From positions 1 to 9,961 of the forward strand of contig JBDHTO010000042.1 in NCBI GenBank assembly GCA_039808665.1: a DNA stretch of 9,961 bases, in the 5' to 3' direction. The translations under genes and the position numbers were made by a program. Shown here one piece after another: positions 1 through 7,662 of this stretch (its first letter is position 1; the number at the start of each line of letters is the position of its first letter). This DNA is from JBDHTO01 sp039808665. Lineage in GTDB: Bacteria > Pseudomonadota > Alphaproteobacteria > Paracaedibacterales > JAKBAR01. The notes under the pieces are model-generated. The model ran no database searches. It saw only the letters and a list, made by a program, of their open reading frames with translations, and had not been told where the DNA came from.

Positions 1-860
1 CTCATATCTTGGCTGAGGGAGAATTTTTTACGAATGGATCCATCTTGGGTCAGGAAAAAATCAAAAAGAAGGCTGTTTTCTTGGGGCTTTGCTTGAACGC
101 CATGGGTTTCAATAATTTTGAGGGCTTTGTCATGAAGGTTTTTGGGACCCTTTTCCATGACATGCTTTGCCAGAGAGTATATTTCCTCTCGTTCTTTGTC
201 AGAAAGTGCAGGGGCGGGGGAAAGATTTAGTGTTTCTTTGAGCTTTTTTTCGGGATTTGTGTACTGAGAGAGTCTCAACCTTTGAGAGAGTGCATCTTCA
301 AGAAGCTCTGTGAGGTAGTTTTCTTGGATAAAGGGAGCGAGAGATCGGAGAATCTCGAGATTTTCTGGCTGTTGAAGGGATTTTTGAGCGGCTTCCTTTC
401 GAAGGATTTCAGCCATCATGTCATCCAAAAGTTTAAATCCTGGGCTAAGGTCCGCCTCAAAGGGGTATTGAGTCAGGATTTTTTGACAAAAACTATGAAT
501 GGTTTGGATCGCAGGGGGGCTGTATTGAACAATATTAAAAAGATTTTGCGCATGACTTAACAGCGCGTCATCCACAGGTTCTTTTGTCATAGATTCTAGG
601 GTTGTTTTGAGTTGATCAGGGCTGAGGGAAGACCAATCCTTAAGGGTTAGAAATAGCCGCTCTAACATCTCCTTTGCGGCTGCATTTGTGTAGGTAAGGC
701 ATAAAATGCTTGCGGGGTGATTTTTCTCCAAAAGAAGGCGTAAAACGCGGTCAATCAAAACTTTTGTTTTTCCCGTTCCGGCAGAGGCCATGAGCCAACA
801 GGAGTGCTTTGGAGAGGATGCAATGTCTTGTTCTTTATTGATGTGTACCTTCTGAGTCAT
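1..860 (-). CDS. addA: AddA helicase-nuclease, N-terminal part (runs off left edge)
   Basis: Partial gene: the first 286 codons are in the window, with no stop before the left edge. The reading begins MTQKVHINKEQDIASSPKHS and contains the UvrD/Rep (SF1A) Walker A motif ASAGTGKT at residues 25-32. It is followed by a motif Ia-like stretch LCLTYTNAAAKEM and by TIHSFCQ. AddA is the helicase and nuclease subunit of AddAB, which resects double-strand DNA ends for RecA-dependent repair in the cytoplasm. The nuclease domain expected at the C-terminus lies outside the window. The start codon overlaps the addB stop as ATGA (857-860), and a GGAG lies about 12 bases upstream. The residues seen between the motifs agree with alphaproteobacterial AddA. 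UvrD itself is less likely, given the position directly after addB. Confidence 0.93.
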   Translation of the reverse strand, partial: MTQKVHINKEQDIASSPKHSCWLMASAGTGKTKVLIDRVLRLLLEKNHPASILCLTYTNAAAKEMLERLFLTLKDWSSLSPDQLKTTLESMTKEPVDDALLSHAQNLFNIVQYSPPAIQTIHSFCQKILTQYPFEADLSPGFKLLDDMMAEILRKEAAQKSLQQPENLEILRSLAPFIQENYLTELLEDALSQRLRLSQYTNPEKKLKETLNLSPAPALSDKEREEIYSLAKHVMEKGPKNLHDKALKIIETHGVQAKPQENSLLFDFFLTQDGSIRKKFSLSQDM

Positions 861-3343
861 TGTGATAGGCGCTCCAAATGTTTATAGGGGCGCCGGATAG
901 AGTTGTTGTTTGGAACGCTTATGAATTCAAAAGAGTCCTGAATATAAGTATTCAAGATATTGTGAACGCCCAAAGATGCTTCCTCGATACGTTTTTGCGG
1001 ATCCTTGACGGGAATCCACTCCACATAAGGTTTTTTCCCCTGGAGTTTAACAAAACAAAGATTTTGGATATCCGCATTTTGAAAAATAACTCCCTCAAGG
1101 GGAAGCTGTGGCGCCATACCTTTTGTAATCTCAGTTTGGGTTGGAACACTTCCCGTCTTATAATCCAAAAGGGTTCCTGTGTTCTGAACCAGGGCATCAA
1201 GGCGTGCATAAATTGTGATCTCTCCTATATTCAGCTCACCCTCAAGCTCGCTTTGAAGGGTGAGGGGATTTCTCTCTCTGCATAGTTCTTTTGCAATACT
1301 CAGGAGTCTAATATCCAGTAGCGGCGTTAAGCTGAGGTGAGCTTTTTCTACAGATTTTTTGAAAAGCTGATAAAGAATTTCGTGACTGCCTTCCACAAAC
1401 CCGTATTTTTCCTTTGAATAGATGTCAAGGGCTTCGTGAAGTGCCTGACCCAGAACAAGAGGGAGAGACAAAGTTGAGAGGGATTCACGAGGTCTTAGGT
1501 TTAAAATATAGCGTGCGTAGAAACCGTAAGGGTTTGTCATCAACGATTGGATGGCGGTTACAGAGAGGCGTGTGGGTTTGTGTTGGGATCTTGGGGGAGA
1601 TTTATCTGGATGTTGAGGATGAAAGACACCGTCAACAACAATAGGGGAAAACGCTGCTTCTCTCTTTAAGTGCTCCACCTTCGAAAGAAATGGAGAGGGG
1701 AGAGAAGCATCACGCCCACGAGATTCTGTATAAAACAGTGTGATGTTCGGTGCGCAGGTCAAGGACAGAAGAAAATCCTGCTCCTGGAGGCCAAGATATT
1801 CCTCTTCGGTTAAAAGTCCCATACTTTTTTTAAGAGACGGTGAAAGCCAAGGAGAGGGGGATAACGAGCGCGGAACTACCCCCTCATTCATATCAGCAAT
1901 GATAAGGTGATCAAAATCACAAAGGCGTGCCTCCATTAATCCCATAAGATGAATAGATGATGATGGGGATGGAGGAGAAGGCGAATCTGGCATATTACGC
2001 AGGACAAGATGTGCGGTCTCTATCCAATCCTGATCACCATAAGGTTTTGTATGGGAAAGCGTTTCTTTGACATGGGACCAAAAGATATCCAAAGTTGTAC
2101 TATCTTTGATATGCATACGGGTGAATGTTTCCATAGCATGAAGGGGGCTACTTTTCAAAAGATCGAGGACTAATGGATCAAAGGACAGATCGTGATGGTC
2201 AACAGATAGGGATGCTTGGGGGGTTGTTGTGGTGTTTTTGATAAACTTATAAAACGCTCCTCTTTGTTCCTTATCCCAGCTATTCCAGATATAGGGATGC
2301 TTGGTGAGTGCGGCATACTCAGGAATTTCTTTTGTTTTTAAAAAACTCAATGTAAGCGAGAGAAATTTCCCAATCTCTGTGTGCGGAAAGGGTGTGGGAA
2401 GGGAGCTATTAAAGGATAGACCAAGAGATTGAAGCGCTCCCTCTACATAAAATTGGCTTTCGGTGGAAGGGAGTGCAATGGCAACTCTCCCTTTGAGGGT
2501 TTGTGCCAATGTGGCAATAGCCTGTGCTTGGTGTAAGGGAGATTTGGTTTGGAGGGATGTTATGTTTGTGGTGGAAGCCTCTTCTTGTGAAAGGGGAGAA
2601 AGAGGGAAGGAAAGCTCTCTTAAAATTTTTTGCACATGAAAGTGGGGGGAAGAGAGTGGGGCTGAGTCTTGATCCTTCTCAACAAAGGGAATAGCAACAT
2701 AGCCGTTTCGGTCTTGGAGTATACCCTTCATCAGGTGAAGTGTATGGGGAAGGAACTGACTAAGCCCCGCAACCCAAAGAGGTGATGTGGTTGGATTTTC
2801 TTTTAAAGCCCTTAAAAGACACGTAACAAGCCGCTCTTGATGATGGAGAGGGTCATGAAACCCTAATTCCTCGATAATTTTAGGATAATGCTCAAGGGTT
2901 GTGGCAAGAAAACGAAGATTCTCATTCGATAAAGGAAGGGCTTCTGGATCTACACCAAAACGCATCAACTCATCGAGTGTTGTTTGAAGTGTTGATCTAT
3001 AACCATCAATATGTGAAGAGGGGAGATGATGCTTCCAACGGCGGATGAGGAGAGAAAGGATTGTTTCCTTAAGCGCAGAAGGGATGGGTTTCGTGAAAAA
3101 CATGTCACAAATCCCAAAATGCTCCAAAAGAGCCGGCGTATCATTGAGTGACAAAAGTTTGGGAAGTAGAAGTCCCCTTGGAAAATGTTTAAAAAGTGCA
3201 GATTTAAACTGAAGGCTGGCGCGATGACTCGGAAAAATAATGGTGGAGGTGGAGAGTGTTTCTGGAGCCTTTGCCAAAAAGGCTGCAAAGCATGTGATAA
3301 AATTGTGATGTGGTGTTGTGTAGTAAACTTTAGATGGTGTCAT
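857..3343 (-). CDS. addB: AddB, double-strand break repair nuclease subunit, alphaproteobacterial type
   Basis: 828 residues. The N-terminal half resembles the inactive helicase-like part of AddB: FPSHRASLQFKSAL, then PRGLLLPKLLSLND. The middle carries the family signatures LMEARLCDFDHLIIADMNEG, SPWLSPSLKKSMGL and LGLQEQDFLLSL. The C-terminus is a PD-(D/E)XK nuclease domain with H636 (GQALHEAL), D716 (ARLDALV), DYKTG at 727-731 with the catalytic Lys, and the QLPLEG motif just after. In Firmicute AddB an iron-sulfur cluster is bound by four cysteines around the nuclease; the matching stretch here (NPYGFYARYILNL) has no cysteine, so that cluster is probably absent, as seems usual for the alphaproteobacterial form. 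It is rather short for a family of about 1000 residues. It acts with AddA at DNA ends. The start overlaps the murU stop as ATGA, with GAGG just upstream. Confidence 0.93.
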   Translation of the reverse strand: MTPSKVYYTTPHHNFITCFAAFLAKAPETLSTSTIIFPSHRASLQFKSALFKHFPRGLLLPKLLSLNDTPALLEHFGICDMFFTKPIPSALKETILSLLIRRWKHHLPSSHIDGYRSTLQTTLDELMRFGVDPEALPLSNENLRFLATTLEHYPKIIEELGFHDPLHHQERLVTCLLRALKENPTTSPLWVAGLSQFLPHTLHLMKGILQDRNGYVAIPFVEKDQDSAPLSSPHFHVQKILRELSFPLSPLSQEEASTTNITSLQTKSPLHQAQAIATLAQTLKGRVAIALPSTESQFYVEGALQSLGLSFNSSLPTPFPHTEIGKFLSLTLSFLKTKEIPEYAALTKHPYIWNSWDKEQRGAFYKFIKNTTTTPQASLSVDHHDLSFDPLVLDLLKSSPLHAMETFTRMHIKDSTTLDIFWSHVKETLSHTKPYGDQDWIETAHLVLRNMPDSPSPPSPSSSIHLMGLMEARLCDFDHLIIADMNEGVVPRSLSPSPWLSPSLKKSMGLLTEEEYLGLQEQDFLLSLTCAPNITLFYTESRGRDASLPSPFLSKVEHLKREAAFSPIVVDGVFHPQHPDKSPPRSQHKPTRLSVTAIQSLMTNPYGFYARYILNLRPRESLSTLSLPLVLGQALHEALDIYSKEKYGFVEGSHEILYQLFKKSVEKAHLSLTPLLDIRLLSIAKELCRERNPLTLQSELEGELNIGEITIYARLDALVQNTGTLLDYKTGSVPTQTEITKGMAPQLPLEGVIFQNADIQNLCFVKLQGKKPYVEWIPVKDPQKRIEEASLGVHNILNTYIQDSFEFISVPNNNSIRRPYKHLERLSQ

Positions 3344-4068
3344 GGCCTCACAGCTTTGTTTGCAAGGTGAAAACCATCCAGTGTTCCTGTATCAAACCAC
3401 GGCATGGGCTCCTTGACTACAGAAACGTGACATCGTTGTTGAAGAAGGGCTTTTTCCCATACTTTGATCACGGAAAAGCTTTCAAGGGGCATATCATCAA
3501 ACAAGGCGGGGGTTAGGATCTGAATTCCTGTATAAATATAGGGTGCTGTTGGAGCGTTCCCTCGAAATACGGGGGTATTATCATTCCCGATATCAAAATC
3601 CCCGCTTCCCTCATATCCTTCCATCTGCTCTGTGGGGAGGAGGAGGAGGAATACATCTGTTGTTTTTGGATTAAACTCGTTTAAAAAATGAGTGAGAACA
3701 ACCTTCATATCCCCCGTTGTAAAGGCATCGGCATTAATGGATAAAAAGGGGTTTTTAAAATAATCACAGGCATTTTTAATGCCGCCCCCTGTGTCCAAAA
3801 TCTCTTTTTCAAAGGTGAGATGACTTCTAAGAACAGGAAGGTTTTGAATATGATGGGATATTTTTTCTGCCAAATAATGGGTGTTGATCACAACTTCTGT
3901 AAATCCCATGTTTTTAAGAATATTTTGGTGATAATCCAAAAGGGATTGATCCCCCACTTTCAAAAGGGGTTTGGGGGTATCATTTGTTAAAGGAGCGAGG
4001 CGTTTTCCAAATCCCGCAGCAAGGATCATGGCTTTATCATCTATATCATCTATCACAGGAAAGGTCAT
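3340..4068 (-). CDS. murU: MurU-type nucleotidyltransferase (N-acetylmuramate-1-phosphate uridylyltransferase)
   Basis: 242 residues of a sugar-phosphate nucleotidyltransferase fold. The nucleotide-binding signature LAAGFGKRLAPLT is at residues 16-28, followed by PKPLL at 32-36. LDTGGGIKNA at 91-100 is the substrate-pocket motif. D114 (NADAF) and D226 (WFDTGT) are the expected metal-binding aspartates. In the known MurU pathway the enzyme makes UDP-MurNAc from UTP and MurNAc-1-phosphate, bypassing de novo synthesis and so lowering fosfomycin sensitivity. The assignment to MurU rather than to another GlmU/RmlA-like enzyme rests mainly on the immediately preceding amgK. The start at 4068 overlaps the amgK stop as ATGA; a second ATG at 4029, directly before ILAAGFG, would cut 13 residues and is the main alternative. 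Substrate specificity is inferred. Confidence 0.88.
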   Translation of the reverse strand: MTFPVIDDIDDKAMILAAGFGKRLAPLTNDTPKPLLKVGDQSLLDYHQNILKNMGFTEVVINTHYLAEKISHHIQNLPVLRSHLTFEKEILDTGGGIKNACDYFKNPFLSINADAFTTGDMKVVLTHFLNEFNPKTTDVFLLLLPTEQMEGYEGSGDFDIGNDNTPVFRGNAPTAPYIYTGIQILTPALFDDMPLESFSVIKVWEKALLQQRCHVSVVKEPMPWFDTGTLDGFHLANKAVRP

Positions 4069-5003
4069 GGCATTACCCCAGTTTCCTTAAACCAATAGGA
4101 AAGCTCTCCAAAAGATTCATTTTTATCCAGGAGTGTTTGAATATGACGCCACATGCGTGGAAAGTGATCCACATAGTGATGCTTTTCATCACGCTTAGAA
4201 AGCCTAGAAAATACTCCAAAAATTCTTAAATGACGGGCGAGATTGAGAAGGTCGAAGGTATGTCGCAGGGCGGAATGCTCTGATGCGGAAAAACCCTCTA
4301 AATACCGTGCTGTGAGCATCTCTTTCAGTGTTTCAGGAGTGTCGCGGCGAACATCATGGGTAAGGGAAATAAGGTCATACCCCAAAGGACCCCACATGGC
4401 ATCTTGGAAATCAATCAATCCACACTTTTTAAGGCCTTCGCGATCCTTAAGATAAAACAAATTATCGATGTGATAATCCCGCAAAATCAGTGTTTTGGGG
4501 GAGGGAAAGTTGATAAAAAGATCGTCTAAGATATTCTTAAACGCCTCTTCTTCTTTTTCAGAAAACCCATGACCGTACCATTCAAGAAAAAGCAAGGCCT
4601 CATGGTATGCAACATTTCGATCATAATCTTTGAGGAAATCGGGTTTGAGAGAGAGTTCTTTTGAAAGATGAGAAAGGACATCCACAGCCAGTGTGTAGAG
4701 CATATCCTCATTCTCGTTGAGAAGGGCTTTTCTGTAGGTATTATCCCCAAAATCCTCAATTACATAGAGATCGTCTTTTTCGGAAATCTCAAAGAACTTT
4801 GGGCTGCTGAGATGGATACTTTCAAGAAGTTTTCCAATGCGTATAAATTGTTCAGGTTTCTCACTGCTTGGGGAAACCATCAAAAGTTTCCCCTTTCCTT
4901 CTATGCGAAAGTATTGACGTTTTGACGCATCACGTGGAATAGGGGAAAGAAAAGCCTCTCCATACCCGAGAGGCTCTAAAAAAGACTGAATCATTTGATG
5001 CAT
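4065..5003 (-). CDS. amgK: AmgK-type anomeric amino-sugar kinase (MurNAc/GlcNAc kinase)
   Basis: 312 residues of the aminoglycoside phosphotransferase fold. Visible motifs are the N-terminal RDASKRQYFRIEG (residues 24-36), which matches the GDAS.RRYFR signature of this subfamily. Next is the catalytic loop LRDYHIDNL at 174-182 (D176 catalytic, N181 metal-binding), then GLIDFQDA at 195-202 with the metal-binding D198. Known members phosphorylate MurNAc or GlcNAc at C1, feeding MurU in cytoplasmic cell-wall recycling. It lies only 9 bases after dnaN and overlaps murU by 4 bases, so it is probably in the same transcript. No strong Shine-Dalgarno sequence precedes the ATG at 5003; a second ATG at 4994 (M4) is equally possible. 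In most alphaproteobacteria tsaE directly precedes this gene; here dnaN does. Confidence 0.9.
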   Translation of the reverse strand: MHQMIQSFLEPLGYGEAFLSPIPRDASKRQYFRIEGKGKLLMVSPSSEKPEQFIRIGKLLESIHLSSPKFFEISEKDDLYVIEDFGDNTYRKALLNENEDMLYTLAVDVLSHLSKELSLKPDFLKDYDRNVAYHEALLFLEWYGHGFSEKEEEAFKNILDDLFINFPSPKTLILRDYHIDNLFYLKDREGLKKCGLIDFQDAMWGPLGYDLISLTHDVRRDTPETLKEMLTARYLEGFSASEHSALRHTFDLLNLARHLRIFGVFSRLSKRDEKHHYVDHFPRMWRHIQTLLDKNESFGELSYWFKETGVMP

Positions 5004-5012
5004 AAAGTTTTT

Positions 5013-6119
5013 CTATATGCGCATGGGCATAATAACGTAGAGGTTGTTATCATTTCCTGCACCACGAATTACAGCAGGGCTATTGCTATCTCCGAGGGAT
5101 ACTTGTGTTTCTTCCTCATCAATTTGCTGCGCAATATCAAGAAGGTATTTCGCATTAAATCCGATCTCCAAGGAGTCTGCATTTTCATAGGCGACGGGGA
5201 GTTCTTCTTGGGCGCTTCCAAGTTCTTGGCTGAGCGCAGAAAGGGTGAGTTGATTCTGCTTAAGATCAAGCTTGATGACGCGTACTTTATCATTAACAAC
5301 GGTTGCAACGCGGTCCACGGCATGGGCGTAATCCTTTGTGGGAAGGTAAAAAATCTTATTGTTTTCAGAAGGGATCGCCTGCATATAATCGGGAAATGTC
5401 CCATCGATGAGGCGTGAACTGAGTTCTTTTGTCTTAAAGGAAAATTCAATGCGTTGGGGGGAAAGGCTAATTTTTACGTCTTCATCCCCTTCGTCCAGGA
5501 GTTTTCTGACTTCATTCACGGTTTTTCGGCTGATGATGACGCCGGGCATATCTTTTGTTCCCTCAGGAGCGCCAATTTGGGCATAGGCCAAACGGTGGGC
5601 ATCTGTGGCAACAGCGCGTAGAACATTCTCACCGCCAACGATATGCCAGTAAATACCGTTGAGGTAATAACGTGTCTCTTCATTGGCCATGGCAAAGCGT
5701 GGCTTGTCAAAGAGACGCTTAATATCTTCGGCCTTGAGAGAGAAGGAATGAGGAAGGTCGCTCGCATTAAGTCTTGGAAAATCTTCTGCACTCAGGGAGG
5801 CGATTTTAAATTTAGAGCGGCCACCATGGATATGAAGTTGACCATCTTTTTCAAAAAGGGTGAGGGTGTCTGCGTCCATTTTTCTCACAATGTCAAAAAA
5901 CACCGTGGCAGAAACGGTTAAACGTCCAGGCGTTTCAATGACAGCGCCAATTTTTTCAACAAGGCTCAGCTCCATATCTGTGGAAGTCAACGTCAGACCG
6001 TCACCCGATGCATCCAAAAGAGCATGACCAAGGATAGGGACTGTATGGCGTTTTTCCACAACGCTTTGTGCATGGGAAAGAGCTTTAAGAAGCTGGCTTT
6101 TATCAACTGTCAAACGCAT
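5013..6119 (-). CDS. dnaN: DNA polymerase III beta subunit (sliding clamp)
   Basis: 368 residues, close to the 366 of E. coli DnaN. The start MRLTVDKSQLLKALSHAQSV followed by VEKRHTVPIL is typical of the clamp N-terminus. GRLTVSATVFFDIVRKM and SKFKIASLSAEDFPRL mark domain 1. The protein ends in YVIMPMRI, the conserved C-terminus that lines the clamp-binding cleft. Three repeated clamp folds are expected at about 1-120, 125-245 and 250-368. The dimer ring encircles DNA and tethers polymerase III and other clamp-binding proteins. The ATG at 6119 is well supported by a good ribosome binding site 6 bases upstream. It follows dnaA after an AT-rich 43-base gap and precedes amgK by 9 bases. Confidence 0.97.
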   Translation of the reverse strand: MRLTVDKSQLLKALSHAQSVVEKRHTVPILGHALLDASGDGLTLTSTDMELSLVEKIGAVIETPGRLTVSATVFFDIVRKMDADTLTLFEKDGQLHIHGGRSKFKIASLSAEDFPRLNASDLPHSFSLKAEDIKRLFDKPRFAMANEETRYYLNGIYWHIVGGENVLRAVATDAHRLAYAQIGAPEGTKDMPGVIISRKTVNEVRKLLDEGDEDVKISLSPQRIEFSFKTKELSSRLIDGTFPDYMQAIPSENNKIFYLPTKDYAHAVDRVATVVNDKVRVIKLDLKQNQLTLSALSQELGSAQEELPVAYENADSLEIGFNAKYLLDIAQQIDEEETQVSLGDSNSPAVIRGAGNDNNLYVIMPMRI

Positions 6120-6125
6120 AAATCA

Positions 6126-6132
6126 TCACCTT
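6126..6132 (-). promoter_or_regulatory. Ribosome binding site of dnaN
   Basis: The minus strand reads AAGGTGAT, complementary to the 3' end of 16S rRNA, and the AAGGTGA core ends 6 bases before the dnaN ATG. It is the clearest Shine-Dalgarno sequence in the minus-strand gene series and contrasts with the poor one of dnaA. Confidence 0.75.
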
Positions 6133-6162
6133 ATATTTTTTTATTTATCTTTTATTTTTTCT

Positions 6163-7569
6163 TTATGACGAGGAAGTTTGCAAGCTTCTTTTGAGAAGTG
6201 CAAGATCTTCAGCGAATTCTGTATCTCTTTCGCAAAGCTCTTCAACCTTCCGTACAGCGTGCAGGACAGTCGTGTGGTCTCTTCCACCAAACCGACGGCC
6301 GATTTCAGGAAAAGAGCGTGTCGTGAGGGTTTTTGCAAGGTACATAGCGATTTGACGTGGTCGTGCGACATTTTGCGCACGCTTGGCTGATTGCATCTCA
6401 CTCATCTTAATGCCAAAAAAGTCCGCCACACGTTTTTGTATATCATCGACACTGATGCGACGATCGTTCGATTTAAGAAGGTCACGAAGCACGTCTTGTG
6501 TAGACTCAATTGTAATTTGACGTCCGACAAGTGTTGCATGGGCTGCAATACGGTTAAGGGCGCCTTCAAGCTCGCGAACATTAGAGGAAATTTTTGATGC
6601 AAGAAATTCCATCACTTCCTTGGGAATAGGAACAGAGAGGGTATCCGCTTTAGCCTGAAGGATACCAAGACGTAATTCATAGGTTGTGGGGTGAATGTCC
6701 GCCACAAGACCCCATCCAAGACGAGATTTAAGGCGTTCTTCCATTCCCTCAAGGTCGGAGGGAGACTTATCTGCAGACACAATCACCTGGTGATTTTTGT
6801 CCACAAGGGCGTTAAAGGTGTGGAAAAATTCTTCTTGAGTTGTGTCTTTGCCGCTAATGAATTGAACATCGTCAATCATCAGGACATCAACAGTTCGGAA
6901 TTGTTCCTTGAATGCAACGGTATCCTTATAACGCAGGGCGCGAATAAACTGATACATAAATTTTTCTGCGGAAAGATAAAGAACGCGCCGCTCGGGGTGA
7001 TGTTTTTTAATGTGCCACGCGATGGCGTGCATCAGGTGAGTTTTACCAAGACCAACACCACCGTAAAGGAAGAGTGGGTTAAACTGAACTTCTCGTGATT
7101 CTGCGACACGCTGTGCCGCGGCGTAGGCAAGTTCATTAGGTTTTCCCACCACAAAATTCTCAAACGTAAATCGGGGATCAAGCGCGGTCATGCCTTGATC
7201 CTTGAGCTGCATCTCATTGTCGTCTGTGTCTTCCTCGTTCGTGGAAGGCACATTTTCTTGGGCGTTAGCCGGCTTTGTTTGAAGGGAATAGGCGCTATTG
7301 ATGTCAAGTTCAATTTCTGTGACGTGTCCAAAATGCTTTCCTGCAAGTTTGATCAAATCAGCGGAGTAATTCGATGCGATCCAATCCTTGATAAATCGAC
7401 TGGGGACTTGACAAAGAAGCCTTCCATCCTCAAGAGAGAGGGGATGGAGATGGGTGAGCCAACTTTTAAACGCCGCAGTACCAAAGTGTTGTTCAAGATG
7501 CGCTTTGAAGCGCACAACATCTTCGTCGGGGAAGAAAAGCGCACCACGATGAGCTTGTGTAAGTGTCAC
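6163..7569 (-). CDS. dnaA: Chromosomal replication initiator DnaA (GTG start)
   Basis: 468 residues, nearly the length of E. coli DnaA (467). Domain I covers about residues 15-90 (FKSWLTHLHPLSLEDGRLLC...FIKDWIASNY), followed by a short acidic linker (NEEDTDDNE). The AAA+ domain starts near DPRFTFENFVVGKPNELAYA, with Walker A GGVGLGKT at 170-177 and Walker B VLMIDDVQF at 229-237. The arginine-finger region ERLKSRLGWGL is at 278-288 and sensor 2 NVRELEGALNR at 330-340. Domain IV binds DnaA boxes: RPRQIAMYLAKTL at 403-415 and the signature GGRDHTTVLHA at 428-438. DnaA-ATP opens the origin and also acts as a transcription regulator. The start is GTG at 7569: an in-frame TGA stands 9 bases upstream and the next in-frame Met is residue 120, so no ATG start is available. 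No clear ribosome binding site is visible, suggesting low or coupled translation. Confidence 0.98.
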   Translation of the reverse strand: MTLTQAHRGALFFPDEDVVRFKAHLEQHFGTAAFKSWLTHLHPLSLEDGRLLCQVPSRFIKDWIASNYSADLIKLAGKHFGHVTEIELDINSAYSLQTKPANAQENVPSTNEEDTDDNEMQLKDQGMTALDPRFTFENFVVGKPNELAYAAAQRVAESREVQFNPLFLYGGVGLGKTHLMHAIAWHIKKHHPERRVLYLSAEKFMYQFIRALRYKDTVAFKEQFRTVDVLMIDDVQFISGKDTTQEEFFHTFNALVDKNHQVIVSADKSPSDLEGMEERLKSRLGWGLVADIHPTTYELRLGILQAKADTLSVPIPKEVMEFLASKISSNVRELEGALNRIAAHATLVGRQITIESTQDVLRDLLKSNDRRISVDDIQKRVADFFGIKMSEMQSAKRAQNVARPRQIAMYLAKTLTTRSFPEIGRRFGGRDHTTVLHAVRKVEELCERDTEFAEDLALLKRSLQTSSS

Positions 7570-7578
7570 AGGATGAAA

Positions 7579-7647
7579 TCATGTTGGAAGCTTTAAGATT
7601 TTTTTACCATAGCGGATCGTCCCATCCCCTTGCAACACTTGCACCAT
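7579..7647 (-). CDS. Possible 22-codon leader ORF before dnaA
   Basis: A short reading frame starts with ATG at 7647 and stops with TGA at 7581-7579, 9 bases before the dnaA GTG and in the same frame. The peptide begins MVQVLQ and ends GDGTIRYGKKILKLPT; it is basic and has no signal peptide or recognised domain. A purine-rich AAGAGA lies about 8 bases before its ATG, close to the gspE stop. It could be a translational leader that delivers ribosomes to the poorly preceded dnaA start. It could equally be chance: a 22-codon frame in 93 bases is not statistically strong. No homolog is recognised. Confidence 0.3.
   Translation of the reverse strand: MVQVLQGDGTIRYGKKILKLPT
7606..7635 (-). promoter_or_regulatory. 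Weak candidate promoter for dnaA
   Basis: On the minus strand, TTGCAA (7635-7630) and TATGGT (7611-7606) are separated by 18 bases. Each matches four of six bases of the sigma-70 -35 and -10 boxes. Transcription would start near 7600, about 30 bases before the GTG. If so, the leader ORF starting at 7647 would not be on this transcript. The gap between gspE and dnaA shows no terminator, so read-through from gspE is also possible. Confidence 0.25.
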
Positions 7648-7662
7648 GAATCTGTCTCTTTT

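Noticed and set aside
568..576. DnaA-box-like TCATCCACA, and a few other near matches such as CGTGCATAA near 1202
   Set aside because: Isolated near matches inside addA and addB. No cluster of boxes and no adjoining origin-like region, so no oriC is claimed in this window.
878..1285. 135-codon open frame on the plus strand
   Set aside because: Lies wholly inside addB on the opposite strand, has no recognisable motifs, and is best explained as a shadow of the real gene.
4995..5417. 140-codon open frame on the plus strand
   Set aside because: Antisense to dnaN, whose motifs are unmistakable; the plus-strand translation looks like nothing known.
7579..7581. In-frame TGA before dnaA read as a recoded tryptophan that would extend DnaA by the leader peptide
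   Set aside because: TGA serves as the normal stop of amgK, murU, addB and the lipoprotein gene here, and the leader residues do not resemble a DnaA N-terminus.
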